Shown here: positions 16,908-26,198 of the stretch, one piece after another
Numbering within the stretch: the stretch's first letter is position 1
Layout of the letters: the number at the start of each line of letters is the position of its first letter
NCBI GenBank assembly: GCA_022820485.1
Contig: JAJEFJ010000096.1
Location: forward strand, 62,001 to 126,000
Length of the DNA: 64,000 nt
Direction: 5' to 3'
Origin: Candidatus Latescibacterota bacterium
Lineage (GTDB): Bacteria > Latescibacterota > UBA2968 > UBA8231
Notes under the pieces: generated by a model
The model's database searches: none
Seen by the model: the letters and a program-made list of their open reading frames with translations, nothing else
What the model was told of the DNA's origin: nothing
Translations under genes and position numbers: made by a program

Positions 16908-18818
16908 ATGTTTCGCCTGTTTTCTTCAATAAAGAAGGTGCCCGTGATTCGGCGCTACTCGCTACACGTCCTCCTGTCCTACTTCGCGTGCAGTCTCGTC
17001 TTTACCTACCCACTGGTTTTTCGTCTGACGACCCACGTTCCCGGTGGTAAAGGCGATGTGCCGATCTATATATGGAACCTATGGTGGATGAATAAAGCCC
17101 TATCCGAGGGCATCTCGCCGCTTTTTTGCGACTATATATTTGCCCCCTACGGCGCGTCGCTGGTTTTCCACACCTTCGTCTTTTTTAAGGCTATATTGGC
17201 AGTGCCCTTGCAGTGGTTATGCAGTGTTTGGACGACCTATAATATCCTGATCTTGGCGACATTTGCCATGGCTGGTTGGGGTATGTTCTTGCTGGCACGC
17301 TACCTGACTGGCGATGGCCGGGCCGCGTGGGTCGCCGGGCTGATCTACGCCTTCAGTCCCTATATGTTGACCCGCAGTCTAAGTCACTTCAACTGCCTAA
17401 GCAGTGAGTGGATTCCCCTCTATGTGCTCTGTCTGATTCGCTTGGTAGAAACGAAGGAGCAACGCTGGGCTTGGGGTGGTGGACTGTGCCTGTTGCTGAC
17501 GGCCTATTGCGATTACTACTACCTCATCTACCTGACATTGTTCACGGCATTTTACCTAGGTTGGCGATCCTACCGCGACTGGTCGGAGGTGCTAAACGGA
17601 ACCTTTCTTGTGCATTTCGCGCTTATGGGGGCCATCGCCGCAGTCGGCTTTGCGCCTATTCTGTGGGTGCTCTTTGAGACGGCACAGAGCGGCTACATTT
17701 ACGGGGGAGCCGCCTCGGTCAAGCTGGGGGCAGACCTGCTGGCTTTTGTAATACCGCCGCCGGGCAGCCTGCTCTATGGCGATGTAGGATCTGAGGCCTA
17801 CAAGGTGTTTTCCGGTGGCAATGCGGTGGAGGCGACGGTGTTTTCTGGCTATGTGGTGCTTGGTCTGTTGGCAGTGTGTGTCCTGTGCTTGTGGGGCGAA
17901 GAGGACATCAGGGGATGGCTCTGGTTGACGCTGGCATTTTTCCTGCTCTCGCTGGGGACGTTGCTCCACATCGGCGGGGACTTTGTCTTTGCGCTTGGAG
18001 AAGGGCGCTTTGCTGTGCCATTGCCCTACGCGCTTGTGCGCTACGTGCCCCTAATCAAGGGTGCACGGGTGGCGGCGCGTTTCGATATTATGGTCATGTT
18101 GGGCTTAGCAGTACTCAGCGCGTATACCATGAGCTATTGGCTAGGCCGGGTAGCTCATCCGGTTCGCTGGACGGCGGCGGTTGCTGCGCTGATTGCCTTA
18201 GAGTTTTTCAGGCTACCCTATCAGGTCGCGGCAGTAGAAATCCCCGACGCCTACGCCGAGGTCGCTGGCGATCCCCGTGACGTAACGGTCATGGAAGTGC
18301 CCTTGGGCTGGCGCACCGGCTGGGGAAGTAAGGGGCGCAGTTTCGACGAGCGACAATTGTTCCAGACTGTTCACGGAAAACGGCTGATAGGTGGCTTTGT
18401 TGCGCGGGCTCCCGAAGACGGACTGCAACGCATGACGGCGCTACCCGGAGTCGGCCAACTCTTGGCCCTGCAGGAGGAATTGCCGAAGCATCCTTCGCCA
18501 ACGGCAGTTCGTCGGCCTGCTATCCGAGAACAGCTACAGGAGCTTTTGTCTCATTTGCCAAACTTTTTGCGCGAACGACTACTGCGCAACAACTCGGTAA
18601 GCCGTTTTCTCGCCGACGCGCCATTAAAGCAGACCCCGCGCTCAGGCTCGCTGGGTGATCTGGTGCAAGCTGTCAATTTGGGCTATGTGTTCGTACATCC
18701 GCCTTATAGCGATTACGCACCGGTCCGGCACTATTTGGAGGCCGGTTTGCCTCTGGAGCAATTTTACGAGCACGACGGCATAATAGGCTATCGGGTGGTG
18801 GCACCAATGGACAGATAG
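16908..18818 (+). CDS. Large polytopic membrane protein, GT-C-like
   Basis: The 636-residue protein has ten or more membrane helices and a soluble C-terminal domain from about residue 430. The segment after helix 1 (GGKGDVPIYIWNLWWMNKAL) is the D-x-x-x-x-I-W-N-L-W-W pattern seen in uncharacterised YfhO-like membrane proteins thought to be glycosyltransferases. The FAPYGASLVFHTF and YAFSPYMLTRSLSHFN segments also fit this group. No substrate can be assigned. It follows the GT39-type gene by 36 bp on the same strand and probably belongs to the same operon. Confidence 0.65.
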   Translation: MFRLFSSIKKVPVIRRYSLHVLLSYFACSLVFTYPLVFRLTTHVPGGKGDVPIYIWNLWWMNKALSEGISPLFCDYIFAPYGASLVFHTFVFFKAILAVPLQWLCSVWTTYNILILATFAMAGWGMFLLARYLTGDGRAAWVAGLIYAFSPYMLTRSLSHFNCLSSEWIPLYVLCLIRLVETKEQRWAWGGGLCLLLTAYCDYYYLIYLTLFTAFYLGWRSYRDWSEVLNGTFLVHFALMGAIAAVGFAPILWVLFETAQSGYIYGGAASVKLGADLLAFVIPPPGSLLYGDVGSEAYKVFSGGNAVEATVFSGYVVLGLLAVCVLCLWGEEDIRGWLWLTLAFFLLSLGTLLHIGGDFVFALGEGRFAVPLPYALVRYVPLIKGARVAARFDIMVMLGLAVLSAYTMSYWLGRVAHPVRWTAAVAALIALEFFRLPYQVAAVEIPDAYAEVAGDPRDVTVMEVPLGWRTGWGSKGRSFDERQLFQTVHGKRLIGGFVARAPEDGLQRMTALPGVGQLLALQEELPKHPSPTAVRRPAIREQLQELLSHLPNFLRERLLRNNSVSRFLADAPLKQTPRSGSLGDLVQAVNLGYVFVHPPYSDYAPVRHYLEAGLPLEQFYEHDGIIGYRVVAPMDR

Positions 18819-18975
18819 GTCGAACAGCAGGCGGTCTCATTGAAAATACCATGTAGGGCGTGAAAAAGTGTGGATACTTTTAGAGCAGGAATGTATCTTG
18901 TCAAGACTCTCTTACCTAACCCAAAGAAGATAGGGATGCTGATTGAATGGATAATCTCAAATTGGATCGTATTAC

Positions 18976-19824
18976 ATGACGAATGTACCACGGTGGCGGC
19001 ACCGCATTTCCTTACCCGACGGTACAGTAACTCCGGGCGTACAGGACTCGCCGGCTCTGCTCAGGCGGTTACAGCTACCTGAGGACCTTTCCGGCAAGAC
19101 GGTGCTTGATATCGGCTGTTCAGATGGGTTCTATAGCTTTGAATGCGAGCGTCGGGGAGCTTCTCGTGTCCTAGCCGTGGACAATTACAGTTCGCCCTTG
19201 ATTGACTCGCCATCTGGCTTTCACATGGCCCATACCTTGCTTAATTCAAAGGTAGAATTTCGCCAAGCAGACTTGTTCAGTTTGAATCCAGATGAGGATG
19301 GATGCTTTGATATCGTTCTGTTTCTGGGCGTCCTCTACCACTTGCGCCACCCTCTCCTTGGTATAGAGCGCGTCGCAAGCTTGTGCCGCGAAAAGCTGAT
19401 TTTGGAAACGCGTTTAGACTCTCCTTTTGGCTTGTGGGGGGCTCTCAAGCGCCGTCTACTAGGGCCAGACAATCGCAGCTCTTCTATGCGCTTTTGCGAG
19501 AGGGCACAAGTCAATTCCGATCCAACGACTTGGTGGACTCCCACGGCCCAATGTGTAAAGGCCATGTTGCGTTCTTGTGGTTTCTGCTCAGTCAAGCAAG
19601 TAGATAAACAGGGCTGGCGGGGTATATTCCACGGGGATAGCCCACGATGGGGCTCTGACGTGTTGGATTTGGTCCAATCCCTAGGAAGCCAGCGGGTGGC
19701 TTTAGCCTATGAGCAAGAGACGGGCTACTCTCTAGAGGGGGAAGAGGTGGTGGAGACTCTACGCAAGGTGTCCATCCCTCATTTCGCTGCCATCAAACAA
19801 CGAGCCTTTGAGCTAAACGGATAG
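18976..19824 (+). CDS. Class I SAM-dependent methyltransferase, DUF1698/CmoB-like
   Basis: The Rossmann methyltransferase motif I is clear (TVLDIGCSDGFYSFECERRGA, about residues 40-60), followed by the acidic motif II (VLAVDNYSS) and motif IV/post region DIVLFLGVLYHLRHPLLGIE. This last segment resembles the tRNA (mo5U34) methyltransferase CmoB/DUF1698 group, but the N-terminal CmoB domain is absent, so the substrate is open (small molecule, sugar or tRNA). Length 282 aa. The gene is visibly less GC-rich than its neighbours and stands alone with a 157-bp gap upstream, which could mean recent acquisition. No good Shine-Dalgarno precedes the ATG. Confidence 0.75.
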   Translation: MTNVPRWRHRISLPDGTVTPGVQDSPALLRRLQLPEDLSGKTVLDIGCSDGFYSFECERRGASRVLAVDNYSSPLIDSPSGFHMAHTLLNSKVEFRQADLFSLNPDEDGCFDIVLFLGVLYHLRHPLLGIERVASLCREKLILETRLDSPFGLWGALKRRLLGPDNRSSSMRFCERAQVNSDPTTWWTPTAQCVKAMLRSCGFCSVKQVDKQGWRGIFHGDSPRWGSDVLDLVQSLGSQRVALAYEQETGYSLEGEEVVETLRKVSIPHFAAIKQRAFELNG

Positions 19825-19870
19825 CTTCTGGCTATTAAAAGATAGTTCGACTACTCAGCGAAGCTTGAGT

Positions 19871-21982
19871 ATGGCAAAATTACCTATCGCGAAGGGTCGT
19901 TACGGCTGCTACAAGCGGCTGGCAGCCTGTCTGCTGAGCGCCGGGCTGGCCGCATGGGTGGAGTCAGTGGCCGCGGAGTCAAACTCGTGCGCCAATAGCA
20001 TCGTCGTATCGGAGCCGCAGGACTACCCCGGCTTAGTAGCCGACTGCGAGGTACTCCTAGGCCTACGCGACCAGTTGGCCGGCGACCGCGGTTTAAACTG
20101 GAGCGCGGACATACCCATTGCTCAGTGGGATGGTATCGCGGTCGGCGATTCTGGCGTCAAAACGTTGGAACTCGGCGACAATGAGTTGACGGGTGTGATT
20201 CCACCCGAATTGGGCCAGTTGAGCCAACTGGAGTGGTTGAGCCTCTACGACAACGAGTTGACGGGTGTGATCCCACCTGAATTGGGCCAGTTGAGTCAAC
20301 TGGAGTGGTTGGACCTCGGCGGCAATGTGCTGATCGGCCCAATTCCCCCCGCGTTGGGTCGTCTGAATCAACTGGAGTGGTTGGATCTTAGCGGCAATGT
20401 GCTGATCGGCACGATTCCACCCGAACTGAGCCAACTGATAGCCCTGCGGGGGCTGTATCTCTACGGCAACCAGTTGATCGGCACGATTCCACTCGAACTA
20501 AGCCAACTGACAGCCCTGCGAGGGCTGCGCCTCGATGACAATGGGTTGACGGGTGTGATTCCACCTGCATTGGGCCGTCTGACAGAGTTGGAAGAGTTGA
20601 ACCTCGACGGCAACGCGCTGATAGGATGTACACCGGAGACATTGGCCAGATGGGTCAACGATCTGCCGATTTGCTCTCAAGTCTTGAAAGAATCCGATTT
20701 GGCTGTTAGCGCGATGACGGCCACTGTCTTGGGCGACGAGGTTGAGCACTTAATTGTTGAGTTTGCGCGCACCATCCCCGGTCGCCAAACCGACTACGCT
20801 TGGATCGGTGTCACCGACGAGTTCGGCCGGCTAGAATTGATCATCTCCAGTGAGGCTCCGGTGAGCGGTTACTATCAAGCCCGGGCTCGCAATGCCGACG
20901 GAGAGATGGTGGGCCAGTGGCACCGCATTTTCCTAGAACAGGACCGGCACCAGAGCTTGGAACTGACCTTGGGCGGCGGTGTGCAAGTGGTAGCTAGCCA
21001 AATGCTGGTCAGAGGGGCCGAATTGATTGCCTACTACCCCTTCAATGGCCATGCCCGAGACGTCAGTGAAAACGAGTATCACGGCATCCTGTCAGGCCCC
21101 GTGCCCACATGGGACCGCTTTGGCAACGAAGATGGTGCTATTCTCTTCCATGATACTAACCATCGCATTGACCTGCCGCACCAAGTGCTCAATGGCCGAC
21201 TGAATGTGACCATCGCCTTTTGGTTGAAAACCTCCGAGTCTGGGGCGCAAACCATTATCAGCGGTGCCAACCAACTCAACGACAACGAATATATTGTCTT
21301 TTTTTTAAACGAGAGCGTGATCCGCTTCTATTCGCACGGGAGAGTGGGGGGAAATCAGGTCTGGTGTGACGTAGAAATCCAACCGATTGCCGACGGCACT
21401 TGGCACCACTTTACCGTGATTCGCAATGCCTCGCTGGGCTATGCTGACTTTTTCATCGATGGCGAGGGGGATACCAAGCGTTGTGGGCACTTGGCGTACG
21501 ACACACTCAAGGTCGAGGCGGGAGGGCTCATTCTCGGTCAAGATCAGGATACGTTCGGTGGCGGTTTCGACGCGAGTCAGGTTCTCAGGGGTGCGTTGGA
21601 CGATCTCAGAATATACGATGGGATATTGTCGGCCATTGAGGTGCAGGCCCTCATGCGTGAAAGCGATCCAAACGATCCCGGTGCGGCCAAGGAGGTGACG
21701 GCGGTTGCCAGCGGCCTAGATCCCAATGTGCCCAATCCCTTTAACGCGAGCACCCAGATCACCTACCGCTTGGCCACCCCCGGCCCGGTGAGACTGGAAA
21801 TCTACAATGTGCTGGGCCAGTTGGTGCATACACTGGTAGATGAGTTTCAGACCGCCGGCTCTTATCAGGTCCACTGGGACGCTCGCGACCAGTGGGGCGT
21901 CCCAGTAGCAGCGGGCGTCTATATCAGCCGTCTGCACTACCCCAGCGGAGTCCAGACCCGACGGCTGCTCTTGCTCAAGTAG
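19871..21982 (+). CDS. Secreted leucine-rich-repeat / LamG protein with FlgD-like C-terminal sorting domain
   Basis: A signal peptide (about residues 1-36) is followed by an LRR domain (about 95-260) with six 24-residue units of the plant-type pattern LTGxIPPxLGxLxxLxxLxL. A LamG/concanavalin-like domain follows (about 385-590, starting AYYPFNGHARDVS). The C-terminal 85 residues form a FlgD Ig-like module (PNPFNASTQITYRLATPGPV then GVYISRLHYP), which in FCB-group bacteria is a type-IX-like secretion or anchoring signal. It is therefore probably a surface adhesin or glycan-binding protein. I use the ATG at 19871; a TTG lies six bases upstream. Convergent with the next gene. Confidence 0.82.
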   Translation: MAKLPIAKGRYGCYKRLAACLLSAGLAAWVESVAAESNSCANSIVVSEPQDYPGLVADCEVLLGLRDQLAGDRGLNWSADIPIAQWDGIAVGDSGVKTLELGDNELTGVIPPELGQLSQLEWLSLYDNELTGVIPPELGQLSQLEWLDLGGNVLIGPIPPALGRLNQLEWLDLSGNVLIGTIPPELSQLIALRGLYLYGNQLIGTIPLELSQLTALRGLRLDDNGLTGVIPPALGRLTELEELNLDGNALIGCTPETLARWVNDLPICSQVLKESDLAVSAMTATVLGDEVEHLIVEFARTIPGRQTDYAWIGVTDEFGRLELIISSEAPVSGYYQARARNADGEMVGQWHRIFLEQDRHQSLELTLGGGVQVVASQMLVRGAELIAYYPFNGHARDVSENEYHGILSGPVPTWDRFGNEDGAILFHDTNHRIDLPHQVLNGRLNVTIAFWLKTSESGAQTIISGANQLNDNEYIVFFLNESVIRFYSHGRVGGNQVWCDVEIQPIADGTWHHFTVIRNASLGYADFFIDGEGDTKRCGHLAYDTLKVEAGGLILGQDQDTFGGGFDASQVLRGALDDLRIYDGILSAIEVQALMRESDPNDPGAAKEVTAVASGLDPNVPNPFNASTQITYRLATPGPVRLEIYNVLGQLVHTLVDEFQTAGSYQVHWDARDQWGVPVAAGVYISRLHYPSGVQTRRLLLLK
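20180..20611 (+). repeat. Six 72-bp tandem units encoding leucine-rich repeats
   Basis: Units start at 20180, 20252, 20324, 20396, 20468 and 20540, each 24 codons long, with a partial seventh after 20611. Some neighbouring units are very close in DNA sequence (for example 20180 and 20252), pointing to expansion by unequal exchange. This is coding repeat, not a CRISPR array. Confidence 0.85.
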
Positions 21983-21983
21983 C

Positions 21984-22967
21984 TCACGGCAGCGGGGCGT
22001 CGTCGCGGACTAGGCCCTCGTCGCGGAGTTCGGCCCAAAACGAGGCGGGAATCTCCTGCGTGAGCAGGTCGAAATTTTCTTGCACTCGCTCGGGTTGCCG
22101 CGTCCCGGGGATGATGCAGGTGATGGCCGGATGGGCGAAGACGAATTGCGAGGCCGCGGCCCGCAGATCGACTTGGTGGCGAGCGGCCACGGCCTCTAGG
22201 GACTTGGCCCTAGCCGCGATTTCGGGCGGCGCTTCTCGGTAGTTGTACGTCGCGCCTGGGCGCGCGCCTTTGGCCAAGATGCCGCTGTTGTACGTGCCGC
22301 CGGCCATGATGCCGATGTTCTTTTTTAGGCACAGTGGCAAGAGTTCGTCGAGCGCACTCTGGTCGAGCAAGCTGTAGCGTCCGGCGAGGAGGAAGCAGTC
22401 GAAATCGCCCTCGCGGGCAAAGCGGGCCAGCATTTCCCACTGGTTCATGCCCGCACTGACGGCGCGGATGACGCCTGCGCCGCGCAGCTTGTCGAGTGCG
22501 GGGTACGCACCGTCGATGGCTTCCTGATAGTGGTTGTCCGGGTCGTGAATGTGGAGGATGTCGATGCGATCTACGCCTAGGCGTTTGAGGCTGTCTGCAA
22601 AAGAGCGCATGACGCCGTCGTAGCTGAAGTCGAACACGGGTTGGTACGGGGCCGAGTCCTTGAACGCGCCGATCTGTTGATCTTGTTCGGTGGGGACCAA
22701 GACGCGCCCTACTTTGGACGCGAGCACATAGCTGTCGCGCGGCACGTCTACGAGGGCCTGTCCGAGGCGGATTTCGCTTTTGCCCGCTCCGTACAGCGGT
22801 GCGGTGTCTAAGAGGTTGAGGCCCAAAGACAGGGCGCGGTGCACGACGGAGACGGCTTGGTCGTCTGGTATGTCGCCGTATAGGCCGCCGATGGAGGCGC
22901 AACCCAAGCCGAGGCGCGTGACGCGCAGGCCGCTGCTGCCGAGGGTGGCTTTTTCGAGTGGATTCAT
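21984..22967 (-). CDS. Aldo/keto reductase, sugar (D-threo-aldose/L-fucose) dehydrogenase-like
   Basis: NAD(P)-dependent oxidoreductase of the TIM-barrel aldo/keto reductase family. Visible catalytic elements: LLDTAPLYGAGKSEIRLGQAL (Asp and Tyr), Lys in VLASKVGRVL, and His in ILHIHDPD. The sequence around LGLGCASIGGLYGDIPDDQA and the IIPGTRQPERVQEN cofactor segment resemble the D-threo-aldose 1-dehydrogenase / L-fucose dehydrogenase subgroup. The ATG at 22967 is preceded by GGAAGGAG at good spacing. Length 327 aa. The physiological substrate is not certain. It is divergent from the lipoprotein gene at 23131. Confidence 0.85.
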   Translation of the reverse strand: MNPLEKATLGSSGLRVTRLGLGCASIGGLYGDIPDDQAVSVVHRALSLGLNLLDTAPLYGAGKSEIRLGQALVDVPRDSYVLASKVGRVLVPTEQDQQIGAFKDSAPYQPVFDFSYDGVMRSFADSLKRLGVDRIDILHIHDPDNHYQEAIDGAYPALDKLRGAGVIRAVSAGMNQWEMLARFAREGDFDCFLLAGRYSLLDQSALDELLPLCLKKNIGIMAGGTYNSGILAKGARPGATYNYREAPPEIAARAKSLEAVAARHQVDLRAAASQFVFAHPAITCIIPGTRQPERVQENFDLLTQEIPASFWAELRDEGLVRDDAPLP

Positions 22968-23056
22968 GGCGTACTCCTTCCTTATAGTTTATAGATGTAG
23001 AGAGCAAAACATAGGCCAAACCACCCGTGACAAAAAGCCCGCCCCTTGGGACTTGC

Positions 23057-23085
23057 TTGACGTTCACAGGGGCATGCCGTACATT
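23057..23085 (+). promoter_or_regulatory. Candidate sigma-70-like promoter upstream of the YyaL-like gene
   Basis: TTGACG (23057-23062), 17-bp spacer, TACATT (23080-23085). Transcription would start near 23092, about 40 nt ahead of the chosen ATG at 23131. Supported only by consensus match and position. Confidence 0.45.
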
Positions 23086-23130
23086 AAACGGCCTTTGTAA
23101 ATTGCCCCGAACTCATTGAATATAAAAGAG

Positions 23131-24567
23131 ATGTGTCAATTTAAGGCCAAGCTGCTGGCGCTGCTAGTGTTGGCTGGGTGTGCCGCCACCGAAGAGGTGC
23201 CGCAAGAAGAAGCGGTTCGCAGCGAACGGCCTGCTTTGGCCGAATGGCAGTGGGCCGATGGCGAGCTGCCTTGGGGCACTTGGGATGAATCTTTGTTCGT
23301 ACGCGCTCAAAGCGAAGATAATCCCATATTGGTGTATTTGGCCGCCCCGGGATGCGAGGGCTTGTTTCCCGCGCCGACACCGGCGTTGCGCCAACTGGTT
23401 GCCGAGAAATTCGTCAGCGTGCAGGTCGATCCATTCAAGCGGCCGGATATTGCTCGGCGCTACGACAGCGGTGGTTGGCCAGCCCTAGTGGTGGCCCTGC
23501 CAGACGGACAGGTTTTCGCGCGGGCCGTGGATATTCCACCAGCCAACGTCGAGTCTTATTTGCGCCGGTTGCGCACGGCCTACGAGGAAAAGCGCGAAGT
23601 AATCGTCGCCAAGGTACAGCGTGCGGCTGATCGTTCTAAGGTTGAGAGACCCTTTGCAATAGATGGTGTTTATCGCGCGTGCGAGGCCGCCTTTGACTCG
23701 GCCCACGGCGGTTTCGGCGGCCCGACCAAGTTTCTCGAAACTTCGACGTTGCGCTTCCTGCTCACCTATGCCGAGGCACGGGGCGTAGAATCAGCTCGAC
23801 AGATGGCCTTGGCTAGCTTGGATGCGGTTCTTGCCTCGCCGCTTGGCAACAGCGGTGGTTTTCGCGCGTACTCATACACACCGGATTGGAGTGCGCCTGC
23901 GGGCGAGCGGGACGCCCTCGATCAGGCGGCCATGCTGCATCTGTTACTGGAGGCCGACCAGCCCCACTACGCCGAGTCGGCTAGGGCGCTGCTCGGCTTT
24001 GTCGAGGGCACTCTGTTTGACAAAGCCGAGGGCGCGTTCTGCGGTCGCCAAGTCATGGCTGACACTTGGTGGACCGACCCGACGCTCTACGCCGACCGCC
24101 AAGCGGCCCTGATACGAGCCTATCTAGCTGCGGCTGCCGCCTTAGGCGACGAACGCGCTGCTCAGGTGGCCCTGCAAGCCGGCGACGCACTCATCAGCCG
24201 CTGTATTGACGGCCTTGGTCAGGTGCGGCACGTCTGCGACTCACAGGCCGAGGGCAGCGTCGGCCTGCTCGTCGATCAAGCCTTGGCGGCATTGGCTCTG
24301 TGGGAGTTGGGCGAGTGGAGTGGGGAGGCGCGATTTGCCGCAGCCGCCGAGCAGGTTGCGCGATTTATGGAACAATCGTACGACCGCCTCGCTGACCTTG
24401 GCCCACTGACGCACCGCGGCAAGGCCATTGCTCTTCAGTTCTACGGGCGACAGGGCCGTGCCGAGCGGGTGGTCGCCTTGGCCGGCGAGCCGCATCTGTC
24501 ACAGTCGCCCGGTCGAGCGCATAGCTCGTGGGCGCGGGCCTTGCTGCTCTACGGCCCGCCGCTATGA
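23131..24567 (+). CDS. Lipoprotein related to YyaL/DUF255 (thioredoxin-like plus alpha/alpha barrel)
   Basis: The N-terminus is a lipoprotein signal with lipobox LAGC (Cys about residue 17). A thioredoxin-like domain follows (about 50-150), in which the usual paired active-site cysteines have become LAAPGCEGLF, leaving one Cys, so classic disulfide chemistry is unlikely. From about residue 165 the sequence matches the alpha/alpha-barrel part of YyaL/SPATA20-like proteins (DSAHGGFGGPTKF, GGFRAYSYTPDW, ALDQAAMLHLLLEA). The function of this family is not established. The ATG 23131 is used; a TTG at 23116 is possible. The stop overlaps the rfbD ATG (ATGA), so the two are coupled. Confidence 0.75.
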   Translation: MCQFKAKLLALLVLAGCAATEEVPQEEAVRSERPALAEWQWADGELPWGTWDESLFVRAQSEDNPILVYLAAPGCEGLFPAPTPALRQLVAEKFVSVQVDPFKRPDIARRYDSGGWPALVVALPDGQVFARAVDIPPANVESYLRRLRTAYEEKREVIVAKVQRAADRSKVERPFAIDGVYRACEAAFDSAHGGFGGPTKFLETSTLRFLLTYAEARGVESARQMALASLDAVLASPLGNSGGFRAYSYTPDWSAPAGERDALDQAAMLHLLLEADQPHYAESARALLGFVEGTLFDKAEGAFCGRQVMADTWWTDPTLYADRQAALIRAYLAAAAALGDERAAQVALQAGDALISRCIDGLGQVRHVCDSQAEGSVGLLVDQALAALALWELGEWSGEARFAAAAEQVARFMEQSYDRLADLGPLTHRGKAIALQFYGRQGRAERVVALAGEPHLSQSPGRAHSSWARALLLYGPPL

Positions 24568-25463
24568 AAATTTTGGTGACAGGTGCCACGGGCTTTTTGG
24601 GCCGTACTCTGCTTTCCTTGGAAGGGGAAGCTGAATGGACGGGTTGCGGTCGCCAGCCCGCTGCCGAAGGCATTCCCTATCGCCAGGTCGATCTAGCCGA
24701 CCGCAAGGCCGTGACTGCACTCGTCGCCGAACTGGCTCCAGATTGGGTGATTAACGCCGCGGCCATGACCGATGTCGATGGCTGCGAAAAAAATGCGCGG
24801 GCCGCACGGCAAGCCAATGTCGATATTCCCGAGAACTTGGCTGCGGCTTGCGGCGCAACCGGCGCTGGCTTGGTTCATATTTCCACAGATTACGTCTTCG
24901 ACGGCAAGCGCGGTCCCTATGGCGAAGGGGATGCGACCCATCCGCTGTCTTGCTACGGCCAACTCAAGCTCGAAAGCGAGGGCATATTAAAGAAAATGGA
25001 GCGCGTGCTAGTCGTGCGGACCCTGTGGCTATACGGCTATGTACCACAGGCCGGGTCCAACTTCCTCACTTGGGTGCTACAGGGGCTGTCTAGCGGCCAG
25101 CCCCTGCGGGTCTTTGCCGATCAGTGGGGCAACCCGACTTACATACGCGATTTGGCCCGCGCTTTGGTGGCCCTGTGTGGCCAAGAGGCGCGGGGCTTGT
25201 TCCACGCCGGCGGCGCGACCTTTATGACGCGCTGGGAGATGGCGCGGGAGATAGCCCATTTCTTTGGCATTGACGGCGCGTTGATCGAACCTGTGCCGAC
25301 CTGCGCGGTCGCGCTACCAGCTAAGCGTCCCCTGCGCTCCGGTTTGAGCACCGACGCGCTGGAAGCCGCGCTCGGCCGCCGCCCCATGGGCTTTGTCGAG
25401 GGGTTGCAATGCCTCGCTGCGGACCCGCTTTTTCGCCGCGACTTTCCCCAATTTGCCCGCTAG
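24564..25463 (+). CDS. rfbD: dTDP-4-dehydrorhamnose reductase
   Basis: Last step of dTDP-L-rhamnose synthesis: NAD(P)H reduction of dTDP-4-keto-rhamnose. SDR features: GATGFLGRT nucleotide-binding loop (residues 7-15), the VINAAAMTDVDGCEKN segment, STDYVFDG, and catalytic Tyr-x-x-x-Lys in SCYGQLKLESE. The C-terminal RPLRSGLSTDALE (family consensus RP..S.L) fits RmlD. Length 299 aa. The ATG at 24564 overlaps the previous stop. The partner genes rfbA, rfbB and rfbC are not in the window. Two glycosyltransferases follow, consistent with a rhamnose-containing surface polymer. Confidence 0.9.
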   Translation: MKILVTGATGFLGRTLLSLEGEAEWTGCGRQPAAEGIPYRQVDLADRKAVTALVAELAPDWVINAAAMTDVDGCEKNARAARQANVDIPENLAAACGATGAGLVHISTDYVFDGKRGPYGEGDATHPLSCYGQLKLESEGILKKMERVLVVRTLWLYGYVPQAGSNFLTWVLQGLSSGQPLRVFADQWGNPTYIRDLARALVALCGQEARGLFHAGGATFMTRWEMAREIAHFFGIDGALIEPVPTCAVALPAKRPLRSGLSTDALEAALGRRPMGFVEGLQCLAADPLFRRDFPQFAR

Positions 25464-25472
25464 CCTATCCTC

Positions 25473-26198
25473 ATGGATCCCGTGCAGATTTCGCTGATAA
25501 CGCCCACGTACAACGAGCGGGAAAATCTGCCGCTTTTGGCGGAAGAAATTTTCGCGGTCGTCGGCCAAGAGCCAGATATCGACTTGGAGCTCATCGTGGT
25601 AGATGATAACTCGCCCGATGGCACCGGCGAGGTGGCCGAGTCGCTGAAGGCCCGCTATCCCATGCAGGTAATACATCGGCCGGGCAAGCTCGGTTTGGGG
25701 TCGGCCGTGATGGCGGGTTTCGCGCAATCGGCGCGGCCATACCTCGGAGTGATAGACGCCGACTTGAGCCACGACCCGGCGATCCTGCCCGAGCTCGTTC
25801 ACAGCCTGCGCGAATGCGACATTGCCATAGGCAGCCGCTTTGGAGCGACCAGCCGAGTCGAACGGTGGGCTTGGCACCGCAAGTTGATTTCGCGAATCGG
25901 CGTGGGCGCAGCCCGCTTATTAACCGGAGTTGAGGACCCGCTGTCGGGTTATTTCTGTCTGCACCGCCAAGTGATACGGGATCTAGTGCTCACGTCTTCG
26001 GGCTACAAAATTTTGCTCGAAATTTTGGTCAAGGGCCGCTATCAGCAGCATCGCTCGGTGCCTTTTATCTTTCGCAACCGCCAGTTCAGCGCCAGCAAGC
26101 TGGACCTGCGCGAGCATCTGCTCTTTGCCAAACAGATCCTCTACTTCAGCGGCTACAAGCTCATGGGCCGCCACCGAGGTAATAGATCGTGCGACTAA
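25473..26198 (+). CDS. Polyprenol-phosphate mannosyltransferase (DPM1-like GT2)
   Basis: Transfers a hexose from a nucleotide sugar to a polyprenyl phosphate, giving the lipid-linked donor used by GT-C enzymes such as the one at 15246. GT-A motifs: SLITPTYNERENLPLL at the N-terminus, VVDDNSPDGTG, and the DxD-like VIDADLSHDP. The C-terminal part (LSGYFCLHRQVI, GYKILLEILVKGRY, VPFIFRNRQFSASKLDLREH) is typical of the DPM1 subgroup. Without extra C-terminal membrane helices (241 aa), it resembles the soluble DPM1 type. Overlaps the next gene by 10 bp. Confidence 0.88.
   Translation: MDPVQISLITPTYNERENLPLLAEEIFAVVGQEPDIDLELIVVDDNSPDGTGEVAESLKARYPMQVIHRPGKLGLGSAVMAGFAQSARPYLGVIDADLSHDPAILPELVHSLRECDIAIGSRFGATSRVERWAWHRKLISRIGVGAARLLTGVEDPLSGYFCLHRQVIRDLVLTSSGYKILLEILVKGRYQQHRSVPFIFRNRQFSASKLDLREHLLFAKQILYFSGYKLMGRHRGNRSCD

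Noticed and set aside
20180..20640. Regular 72-bp repeats that might suggest a CRISPR array
   Set aside because: They are in-frame LRR codons inside a long gene, with no spacer/repeat alternation and no cas genes.
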